From JAHRAW01 sp965226545 (GTDB lineage: Bacteria; Pseudomonadota; Gammaproteobacteria; Arenicellales; Poriferihabitantaceae), in contig OZ245364.1 of NCBI GenBank assembly GCA_965226545.1, forward strand, positions 1,550,001-1,614,000: a stretch of DNA of 64,000 bases. The letters run 5' to 3'. The notes beneath the pieces are model-generated. The model did no database searches, was not told where the DNA came from, and worked only from the letters and a program-made list of their open reading frames with translations. Below, piece by piece: positions 45,091-52,278 of the stretch (positions within the stretch are counted from its first letter, which is position 1; every line of letters begins with the position of its first letter). Position numbers and translations under genes: made by a program.

Positions 45091-45133
45091 GTAACGAGTG
45101 ACAAGTGACGTGACGAGTAACGTGACGAGTGAC
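45091..45133. repeat. GTNAC array upstream of ccoO
   Basis: Seven GTNAC pentamers in 43 bases begin at 45091, 45098, 45105, 45110, 45117, 45122 and 45129. The alternating 7/5 spacing repeats that of the pstA array at 4098-4133. Confidence 0.92.
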
Positions 45134-45163
45134 AATTGACCATTCATTAACCGCTTAACCAAA

Positions 45164-45760
45164 ATGCTCAAACTGCATAAAACCATCGAAAGCAATTCGG
45201 CGTTGTTGATTTTCGGCATCATCGTCGTCGCCTCGATTGGCGGCTTGGTGCAAATTTTGCCGAATTTGTTTGGGCAACCGGTGCGCGCCGAAGTTGCGCC
45301 ATACAGCGCATTGCAATTGGCCGGGCGCGACCTTTACATCCGCGAAGGTTGCGTCGGTTGCCACTCGCAACAAATCCGCCCATTGACCGCCGAAGTGATG
45401 CGCTATGGCGCCCGTTCGCGCGCCACTGAAGCGGTGTATGACCGACCGTTTTTATGGGGCTCGAAACGCACCGGCCCCGACCTTGCGCGCATCGGCGGCA
45501 AATACAGCGACGATTGGCAGCGCATCCATTTAATCGACCCGCGCGCGGTGGTGTTGGATTCGATTATGCCGGCGTATCCGTGGCTGGCCGAAAACGCGCT
45601 CAACACATCAAGCATCGCCGCCAAGATGAAACGCCTGCGCCAACTCGGTCATCCATACAGCGACGCCCAAATCCAAACCGCCGCGCAATCTTTGCACGGT
45701 AAAACCGAATTGGATGCATTGGTTGCGTATCTGCAATCGTTGGGTATCGAGCGGCGTTGA
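45164..45760 (+). CDS. ccoO: cbb3-type cytochrome c oxidase subunit II
   Basis: 198 residues. One N-terminal membrane helix (ALLIFGIIVVASIGGLVQIL) anchors a periplasmic mono-heme cytochrome domain with GRDLYIREGCVGCHSQQIRP, containing the C-X2-CH heme site. The distal methionine is probably in DSIMPAYPWL. GSKRTGPDLARIGGKYSDDWQRIHLIDPR is the family signature. It passes electrons from CcoP to CcoN. Confidence 0.97.
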   Translation: MLKLHKTIESNSALLIFGIIVVASIGGLVQILPNLFGQPVRAEVAPYSALQLAGRDLYIREGCVGCHSQQIRPLTAEVMRYGARSRATEAVYDRPFLWGSKRTGPDLARIGGKYSDDWQRIHLIDPRAVVLDSIMPAYPWLAENALNTSSIAAKMKRLRQLGHPYSDAQIQTAAQSLHGKTELDALVAYLQSLGIERR

Positions 45761-45919
45761 ATGGTGAATGGTGACGGCGACGATGGCGGCGGCAACGGTA
45801 ACTGAAGTGTTAAATGCAAAGGTTAACTGTGCAAAGGTTAAATGTAACGTTATTAAAGTAATTTGAATTGATTGAACTGTACGAACGTTTATTAACGCGG
45901 TCTTAACGAGGACACTGCA

Positions 45920-46060
45920 ATGGTGCAAATGTGGCAATTTATATTACTCGGCGATGTGCTGGTGATGGGCATGATGATTTTGTTGGTCGTGTGGATTTCG
46001 CTTAACGCCAATCGCGACGAACAACAACAACACATGCGCATTCCGCTGGAGGACGACTAA
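45920..46060 (+). CDS. ccoQ: cbb3-type oxidase small subunit CcoQ
   Basis: 46 residues, too short for routine detection. One membrane helix (FILLGDVLVMGMMILLVVWISL) is followed by a hydrophilic end with RDEQQQHMRIPLEDD. GAGG lies eight bases before the ATG at 45920. The stop overlaps the ccoP start by one base (TAATG). CcoQ stabilises the oxidase. A 160-base gap with TTAACTG/GGTTAA words separates it from ccoO. Confidence 0.88.
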   Translation: MVQMWQFILLGDVLVMGMMILLVVWISLNANRDEQQQHMRIPLEDD

Positions 46061-46941
46061 TGTTTGCGGCATTACCGATGTTTTGGCAGTGGTGGGTGGT
46101 CGGCTTGACGCTCATCGGGCTGCTGTTTTTGCTGGCGTTGGTGGTGCGCGTGTATTTCCCGCGCGACGACCAATCGCCGAGCGAAGTAGTCTGGGATGAA
46201 ACGCTCGGCGAAAACGCCGCCCCGCCGCCGAAGTGGTGGTTTTGGTTGATGTTGGCGGCGTTGTTTTTTTCGGTGCTGTATCTCATCGCCTATCCCGGCT
46301 TTGGCAATTACAACGGTTTGTTCGACCTGACCACGGCCAAACAATACAGCGAAAACCGCGCGCGCATCGATAACCAATACGGCGACAAATTGGCGGCGTT
46401 GGATGCGCTCGACATTGCCGACTTGCGCACGCACGAAGATGCAATGCAACTCGCCGCGAATTTATTCGATAACAACTGCGCCAACTGCCACGGCCGCACC
46501 GCACAAGGTCAAGCCAACCTCTTCCCCAACTTGGCTGATTACGCCTGGCAATGGGGCGGCGACGCCGAACAAATCCGCCACACCATCGCCCAAGGCCGCA
46601 TCGCCATCATGCCCGGCTGGCAAGCCGCACTCGGCGGCGCCGACAACGTCGCCAAAATGGCAACCTTCGTGCGCAACTTCACCACCAACCAAACCGCCCC
46701 CGAACACGCCGCCACGGCACAACAATATCAACAATTCTGCGCCGCCTGCCACGCCGCCAACGGCGCCGGCAACCCATTACTCGGCGCCCCCAACCTAACC
46801 GACGACGCCTGGCTATACGGCAACACCATCGCCGCCATCACCCACTCCATCGGCGCCGGCCGCAACGGCGTAATGCCGGCGCAAAACGGCAGATTAACTG
46901 AACTGCAAATTAAACTGCTGACGGCTTGGTTGACGCGTTGA
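46060..46941 (+). CDS. ccoP: cbb3-type cytochrome c oxidase subunit III, di-heme
   Basis: 293 residues. Two hydrophobic helices lie at the N-terminus (WWVVGLTLIGLLFLLALVVRVYF and WWFWLMLAALFFSVLYLIAYPGFG), typical of CcoP. These are followed by two cytochrome c domains with heme sites CANCH and CAACH and distal-ligand methionines in AIMPGW and GVMPAQ. YSENRARIDNQYGDKLA is a family segment. It accepts electrons from soluble cytochrome c. The start overlaps the ccoQ stop. The 3' end overlaps the methylase frame that follows. Confidence 0.97.
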   Translation: MFAALPMFWQWWVVGLTLIGLLFLLALVVRVYFPRDDQSPSEVVWDETLGENAAPPPKWWFWLMLAALFFSVLYLIAYPGFGNYNGLFDLTTAKQYSENRARIDNQYGDKLAALDALDIADLRTHEDAMQLAANLFDNNCANCHGRTAQGQANLFPNLADYAWQWGGDAEQIRHTIAQGRIAIMPGWQAALGGADNVAKMATFVRNFTTNQTAPEHAATAQQYQQFCAACHAANGAGNPLLGAPNLTDDAWLYGNTIAAITHSIGAGRNGVMPAQNGRLTELQIKLLTAWLTR

Positions 46942-47891
46942 CGTTGACGCGACGGCAAATGATCGCCCAACCCGCCGCCAATCGCCATGCGGGCGAAACC
47001 GCGCAATCGATGTTGCCGGGCGTCGATGCGACGCACAAGACGGTTGCGTCGGCATTGATTAAATCGCCGTTGCGTTATCCGGGCGGGAAATCGCGCGCGG
47101 TTAAACAAATCCTTGCGTTGTTGCCGCCGGACATCGAGCGATTGTGTTCGCCGTTTGTCGGCGGCGGTTCGGTCGAGTTGGCGTTGGCTTCGCGCGGCGT
47201 GCAGGTGTATGCATACGATGTCTTCGAGCCGTTGGTTAATTTTTGGCGGGTGTTGCTTGACGACGCGCACGGCTTATCCGAAAAAGTGCGCGATTATTAT
47301 CCGTTGAGTCGCGAGGATTTTTACGCACTGCAAAAACGCCACACCACGATTGCCGACCAACGCGAAATGGCAACGGTGTTCTTTGTGCTTAATCGCTGTT
47401 CGTTTTCCGGCACCACCTTATCCGGCGGCATGTCGCCGCAACATCCGCGCTTTACCAAAACCTGCATCGACAAACTCGCGCAATTTAAGGCAAGCGGTCT
47501 GCACATCGCGCACGCCGATTTTAAACGCACCTTCCAAAAGCATCAAAACGACATGATGTATCTCGACCCGCCGTATTGCATCGCGTCACAGTTGTACGGC
47601 AAAGGCGGCGATTGCCACAAAAACTTCGACCATCAAGGGCTGGCTGAATTATTGCGCCGCCGCGACGGTTGGCTGTTGTCGTACAACGATTGCGAAATGA
47701 TTCGCGAGTTGTATCGCGGGCATCGATTTTTATCGCCGCAATGGACTTACGGGATGAACAAAAGCAAAGCATCCAACGAGGTGTTTATTTTGAGCCATGA
47801 TTTTCCGCATGCGCCATGCGCCGCACCCCCGCCCCTATTCCCTGCGCACATGCAAATGCGCATGCCATTTGCGTTCGGCGCGTTGGAATAA
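46926..47891 (+). CDS. Dam-type (D12 class) N6-adenine DNA methyltransferase
   Basis: Up to 321 residues. The SAM-binding start is SPLRYPGGKSRAVKQIL and FVGGGSVELALASRG. The catalytic motif is MMYLDPPY, and CSFSGTTLSGG with NEVFILSHDF also fit the D12 (Dam/DpnM) class, which methylates adenine in short sites such as GATC. The start is uncertain: the frame begins 16 bases before the ccoP stop, with later ATGs at 46959 and 47010, and similarity begins only at about residue 46. No restriction enzyme lies beside it, so it looks solitary. Its 3' end overlaps the convergent permease gene by about 57 bases, which is unusual. Confidence 0.88.
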   Translation: MVDALTLTRRQMIAQPAANRHAGETAQSMLPGVDATHKTVASALIKSPLRYPGGKSRAVKQILALLPPDIERLCSPFVGGGSVELALASRGVQVYAYDVFEPLVNFWRVLLDDAHGLSEKVRDYYPLSREDFYALQKRHTTIADQREMATVFFVLNRCSFSGTTLSGGMSPQHPRFTKTCIDKLAQFKASGLHIAHADFKRTFQKHQNDMMYLDPPYCIASQLYGKGGDCHKNFDHQGLAELLRRRDGWLLSYNDCEMIRELYRGHRFLSPQWTYGMNKSKASNEVFILSHDFPHAPCAAPPPLFPAHMQMRMPFAFGALE

Positions 47892-48527
47892 AAATACGAT
47901 GAGGAAGGTTAGGCACAAATAAAACGCGCCGGCGGCGAGGAAGGATTCGAACGGCACGAAGTGGCGGGCGTTGACGATTTTGGCGGCGCCGAATAAATCG
48001 ACGATGGTGATGACGCCGGCCAAGGCGGTGCCGTGCAACATAAAGATGACTTCGTTGCCGTAGGCCGGCAAGGCGCGGCGGCAGGCGCTGGGCAGGATGA
48101 TGCGGCGGCGGGTTTGGCGCGCCGACATGCCGCAGGCGCGCGCCGCTTCGATTTCACCGTGCGCGGTTTGCGCGATGGCGCCGCGCACAATTTCGGCGGT
48201 GTAGCCGGCGGTGTTTAAGGAAAACGCGATGAGCGCGCACCAATAGGCCTCGCGAAACACCGCCCACAACACGCTTTCGCGCAACGGTTCAAATTGCGCC
48301 AAGCCGTAGTAAATCAAAAACATCTGCACCAACAACGGCGTGCCGCGCATGAAATAAATAAACGCGCGCGGCGACGCATGCAGCCACCAATGCTGCGATG
48401 CCGCGGCAACGCCGAGCGGCACCGCCAACAACAACCCGCACAACAATGAACCGAGCAGCAGTTGAATGGTGACGTTCAAGCCGCTGAGATACAGCGGCAA
48501 GTTGTCGATGACGGCGGTGAAATCCAT
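47835..48527 (-). CDS. Polar amino acid ABC transporter permease (HisM/ArtM-like)
   Basis: 230 residues from ATG 48527. LNVTIQLLLGSLLCGLLLAVPLG begins the permease, YFMRGTPLLVQMFLIYYGL is the conserved family loop, and GEIEAARACGMSARQTRRRIILPSACRRALPAYGNEVI contains the EAA loop that contacts the ATPase. Together these are typical of histidine/lysine/arginine-type importers. It is the last gene of the four-gene importer and lies 22 bases after the other permease gene. Confidence 0.92.
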   Translation of the reverse strand: MDFTAVIDNLPLYLSGLNVTIQLLLGSLLCGLLLAVPLGVAAASQHWWLHASPRAFIYFMRGTPLLVQMFLIYYGLAQFEPLRESVLWAVFREAYWCALIAFSLNTAGYTAEIVRGAIAQTAHGEIEAARACGMSARQTRRRIILPSACRRALPAYGNEVIFMLHGTALAGVITIVDLFGAAKIVNARHFVPFESFLAAGAFYLCLTFLIVFLFQRAERKWHAHLHVRRE

Positions 48528-48549
48528 TGGTGGATTGGGGCGTTGCCGT

Positions 48550-49257
48550 CTATGCACCATTAACGCGATGCACATCGTCGCGCGCGACCGCGGCGAATCG
48601 GCGGGCGATGCGTTTGAGGGCGAGGTTGGATAAGGCGGTGAACGCCAAAAACAACAGGGCGACCAGCAGATAAAAGGAAAACGGTTGGCGGGTTGCGCCG
48701 CCGGCTTGTCCGGCGTTGAACACCATATCCTGCAGACCGATGACCGAGACCAAGGCGGTGGTTTTCATCAGCACCAGCCAGTTGTTGCCGAAGCCCGGCA
48801 GTGCGTGGCGAATCATCAGCGGCAGCGTGATGCGCAAAAACACGCGCGCGCGCGGCATGCCGAACGCTTGGGCCGCTTCAATCTCGCCGCGCGCCACCGC
48901 CAAAATCGCGCCGCGAAATGTCTCGCCCATATATGCGCCGAAGATGAAGCCGATGGTGATGACGCCGGCGACGAACGGGCTGACATTGACATAGCCCCAG
49001 CCGAGCGCGTCGGTGAGATGATTGACCGCGATTTGCCCGCCGAAAAACAGCAGCGTCATCAGCACCAAATCGGGGATGCCGCGAATCACGGTGGTGTATA
49101 ACGCGCCAATCGCGCGCGCCGCCGGCGATGCCGACAATTTGGCCGCGGCCGTCAACCCGCCGAGCGCCACCGCGACCGCCAACGACAACAACGCAACCGC
49201 GACGGTCAACGCCGCGCCTTCGAGCACAAACGGAAGATATTGCCAAACCGCGTGCAT
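48550..49257 (-). CDS. Polar amino acid ABC transporter permease (HisQ/ArtQ-like)
   Basis: 235 residues with five helices. The family loop is TTVIRGIPDLVLMTLLFFGGQ and the EAA loop is GEIEAAQAFGMPRARVFLRITLPLMIRHALPGFGNNWLVLMK. It pairs with the HisM-like permease as a heterodimer. The order binding protein, Q, M matches histidine-type operons. Confidence 0.92.
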   Translation of the reverse strand: MHAVWQYLPFVLEGAALTVAVALLSLAVAVALGGLTAAAKLSASPAARAIGALYTTVIRGIPDLVLMTLLFFGGQIAVNHLTDALGWGYVNVSPFVAGVITIGFIFGAYMGETFRGAILAVARGEIEAAQAFGMPRARVFLRITLPLMIRHALPGFGNNWLVLMKTTALVSVIGLQDMVFNAGQAGGATRQPFSFYLLVALLFLAFTALSNLALKRIARRFAAVARDDVHRVNGA

Positions 49258-49371
49258 GGCGTCGAGTTGGCGTCGGGTTGCGTTGTCGATGCGCGTCGAT
49301 GAAGGCGGCGATTACAACGGCAATGCCGTAATCGCCGCGAAATCGTCGTCGCGCGAATCAAAACGCTTCGA

Positions 49372-50142
49372 TTAATAAATATCGAAGTCGAAATATTCGT
49401 CGTTGATTTTTTGATAACGACCGTTGGCGCGAATCGCCTTAATCGCGGCGTTGAATTTTTTGGCCAAGTCGCGGTCTTTTTTGCGCACCGCGATGCCGAT
49501 GCCTTCGCCGAAATATTTTTCCTGCGAATAGCCGGGGCCAACAAACTCAAAATCCGCGCCTTGCGGCGTGCTTAAGAATCCGTCCTGCAACGGAATCGAA
49601 TCGGCGAACAACAAATCGATGCGCCCGGCGACCATGTCCAAATAGGCTTCGTCTTGCGTGCCGTAGTGTTTAATCTTCACCGCCTTGCCGAACTCGCCGG
49701 TTAAGAAGTTGTCATGCACCGTGGCGCGTTGCACGCCGACCGATTTGCCCTTCAGTCCGGACTTGCTGATTTTGATGTTTGAACCTTTTTTGCGCACGAA
49801 CTTTGCCGGGGTTTGGTAATACTTTTCGGAGAACGCGACTTTTTTCTTGCGCTCTTCGGTAATCGACATCGAGGCGATGATGGCGTCATATTTGCGCGCC
49901 AACAACGCCGGGATAATGCCGTCCCAATCCTGCGGCACCAAAGTGCATTCGGCGTTCATCGCATCGCACAATGCGCGCGCGATATCGATGTCAAAGCCGA
50001 CCAACTCGCCGCTTTTGGTAATTTCGCTAAACGGCGGATACGCGCCTTCGACGCCGATGCGGATTTTTTCCCAATCGGCGTGCGCGCCGCCGGCGAAGGT
50101 CAACGCCAGCGCGGTGAATAATGAAAGAAATGTTTTTTTCAT
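49372..50142 (-). CDS. Amino-acid ABC transporter substrate-binding protein
   Basis: 256 residues from ATG 50142, with AGGAG about eight bases upstream. The signal peptide is MKKTFLSLFTALALTFAGGAHA. The mature chain has IRIGVEGAYPPFSEITKSGELVGFDIDIARALCDAMNAEC, QDWDGIIPALLARKYDAIIASMSITEERKKKVAFSEKYY, and a C-terminal DLAKKFNAAIKAIRANGRYQKINDEYF, all characteristic of the family-3 (HisJ/ArtJ) binding proteins. Ligand unknown, probably a basic amino acid. A much longer frame upstream lacks a signal sequence and is rejected. Confidence 0.94.
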   Translation of the reverse strand: MKKTFLSLFTALALTFAGGAHADWEKIRIGVEGAYPPFSEITKSGELVGFDIDIARALCDAMNAECTLVPQDWDGIIPALLARKYDAIIASMSITEERKKKVAFSEKYYQTPAKFVRKKGSNIKISKSGLKGKSVGVQRATVHDNFLTGEFGKAVKIKHYGTQDEAYLDMVAGRIDLLFADSIPLQDGFLSTPQGADFEFVGPGYSQEKYFGEGIGIAVRKKDRDLAKKFNAAIKAIRANGRYQKINDEYFDFDIY

Positions 50143-50378
50143 CGGAAGTGCTCCTTTGATGTGGTGAACGAAAAAGTTAATTATGCACCGCAAGCGGCGC
50201 GATGATGGTTGAGTGGAAATGGTAAAAATAATTTGTAAACGGTAACTTAATTTGTGAACGATAACTGATAAACAATCAATTGAAATTAAATTAAAACAAG
50301 TACAACACAAAAACAAAACAACTACAAAACATAACGACGCCATTATAACGGTTAACGACGCACTGATTCCGTTAATGA

Positions 50379-51179
50379 TTAATGCCCGGCCAAGAATTGT
50401 CGAAACCGCGCCGATTTGGGTTGCGTGAACACTTCATCAGGCGCGCCGTCCTCCTCGACTTCGCCTTCATGCAAAAACAACACGCGATTCGAAACCTCGC
50501 GGGCGAAATTCATCTCGTGCGTGACCACCAACATCGTGCGCCCTTCTTCCGCCAAACTGCGCATCACCCGCAACACTTCGCCGACCAATTCGGGGTCGAG
50601 CGCCGAGGTTGGTTCATCGAACAACAACACCGCCGGCTGCATCGCCAAGGCGCGCGCAATCGCAACGCGCTGTTGTTGTCCGCCGGACAAATGCGCCGGA
50701 TAATAATCCTTGCGTTCGGCGACGCCGACGCGCGCCAACATCGCCTCGGCGCGTTCGCGCGCTTCGATGCGCGACAACTTCAACACCGTACGCGGCGCCT
50801 CCATCACGTTTTCCAACGCGGTTAAATGCGACCACAAATTAAACTGCTGAAACACCATCCCCAACTTTGCGCGAATGCGCTCGACTTGTCGATGGTCGGC
50901 GATGCCGGGCGCACCGCGCACGGTTTTCATTTTAATCAATTCGCCATGCACGCGAACCTCGCCGGCGCTCGGCGTCTCCAACAAGTTTATGCAGCGCAAC
51001 AACGTGCTTTTGCCCGAACCGCTACTGCCGAGCATCGAGATGACATCGTGGCGATGCGCGACCAGCGACACGCCGCGCAACACTTGCAATGCGCCGAAAC
51101 TTTTATGCAAATTTGTCACCGACAACACCGCATCGGAATCCGCCGCCGATGCGTTCGCGGGCTTCGCCGTATCGTGCAT
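50379..51179 (-). CDS. Amino-acid ABC transporter ATP-binding protein (HisP-like)
   Basis: 266 residues. Walker A GSSGSGKST, Q-loop MVFQQFNLWSHLTALENVMEAP, signature LSGGQQQR, Walker B LLFDEPTSALDP and H-loop VVTHEMNF are present. The HisP insert (MKTVRGAPGIADHRQVERIRAKLG) is typical. It heads the importer operon (ATPase, binding protein, two permeases) on the minus strand. The following 236 bases to the binding-protein gene are AT-rich and hold no gene. Confidence 0.94.
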   Translation of the reverse strand: MHDTAKPANASAADSDAVLSVTNLHKSFGALQVLRGVSLVAHRHDVISMLGSSGSGKSTLLRCINLLETPSAGEVRVHGELIKMKTVRGAPGIADHRQVERIRAKLGMVFQQFNLWSHLTALENVMEAPRTVLKLSRIEARERAEAMLARVGVAERKDYYPAHLSGGQQQRVAIARALAMQPAVLLFDEPTSALDPELVGEVLRVMRSLAEEGRTMLVVTHEMNFAREVSNRVLFLHEGEVEEDGAPDEVFTQPKSARFRQFLAGH

Positions 51180-51390
51180 TAATTAATTTCCCGGTTGGAT
51201 GGTGTTGGATGGCGTTGGACGGTCGTTGGACAGTTGGGCAACCGTCGCTCGACCCTTTTGCCGCCGCAATCGCGCGCAGTCGTTAGCGGCGTTGCGATTT
51301 ATCGGCATTATGGCGCATTTGTCGGCGATTTTTGCGCGCTTGGGCGCAAAAAACCCGACGCATTTTTTTGTCGAATGCCGCAAAAAAACC

Positions 51391-51419
51391 TTGCCAACGG
51401 CGCGCGCCGCAGGTATACT
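51391..51419 (+). promoter_or_regulatory. rpsO promoter
   Basis: TTGCCA (51391-51396) and TATACT (51414-51419) are exactly 17 bases apart. The -10 is followed by CGGCGGC. Transcription should start near 51426, leaving a leader of about 210 bases before rpsO. Confidence 0.8.
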
Positions 51420-51635
51420 GCGGCGGCTTTTGGCGGCAATCGGCTTTGATGCAATCGATGCCAATGTCGCAATCGGCATCATTAGATTTATCGCGCATCG
51501 CGCGTTGCGATTTCGCACTGCGATTGAATTGGTTTTGTTACGACTCGATGCACTTTTAGATTCACGCATACGATTGTTTCGCCAACTCGAATCGCCAAAC
51601 CGAATTAACCGAATCACACAAACGACACCCTAACG

Positions 51636-51905
51636 ATGGCTTTATCCGCCGCGGACAAATCCGCGATTGTCAAACAGCATCAACGCAAAACCGACGACAC
51701 CGGTTCGCCGGAAGTCCAAATCGCGCTGATGACCGCGCGCATCCGCGATTTGACCGACCACTTCAAAACCCACGCCCACGACCATCATTCGCGGCAGGGC
51801 TTGTTGCGGCTGGTCAATCATCGCCGCAAATTGCTGAGTTATCTGCGCAAATCGGATGTCACGCGCTATCGCGCATTAATCAGCGAACTCGGCTTGCGCA
51901 AGTAA
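51636..51905 (+). CDS. rpsO: 30S ribosomal protein S15
   Basis: 89 residues, exact family length, with DDTGSPEVQIALMTARIRDLTDHFKTHAHDHHSRQGLLRLVNHRRKLLSYLRK. S15 binds 16S rRNA in the small subunit. The ribosome binding site is weak (CTAACG before the ATG), which may relate to the known self-regulation of S15. It is followed by pnp, the widely conserved order. Confidence 0.98.
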   Translation: MALSAADKSAIVKQHQRKTDDTGSPEVQIALMTARIRDLTDHFKTHAHDHHSRQGLLRLVNHRRKLLSYLRKSDVTRYRALISELGLRK

Positions 51906-52278
51906 CGCCGCCATCCGCACCCTCGCAACACGCAACCGAAATGGACTGCACCCACCGCTCAGCCCCGCTCCGCCTCGCTTGTATGCATGCGCGGGCGGGC
52001 GTTTGTTTATGTGCGCGATGCATCGGCGATTGGTTTGTCACTATTAACCGGTTTGTCACTGTATACGTCGCACTATTTATCGAACCGTTTGTCGAACCGT
52101 GTATCGAACCGTTTGGCGCATTGTTAACCTGCACGGTTACGAAACGCATAAACTTTATTACTCGAAATTTGTGACTTAACATTGGTTACGCAAAATTTGT
52201 CACCCCCCCGTCAACCACCCTTTCAAACTTTATTAACGCTGTTAACCGCTGCTTAAATCAGCAAACGAGGACACCCCA
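51906..52278. repeat. rpsO-pnp gap with GTTTGTCAC/TATCGAACC repeats
   Basis: The 373-base gap contains GGTTTGTCAC twice and TATCGAACCGTTTGTCG-type units three times between 52031 and 52117. No clear terminator follows rpsO. The pnp leader could still fold as an RNase III target, but I cannot show it. Confidence 0.55.

Noticed and set aside
51199..51633. 144-codon plus-strand frame before rpsO
   Set aside because: It runs across the rpsO promoter and leader, has no ribosome signal and does not resemble a protein.
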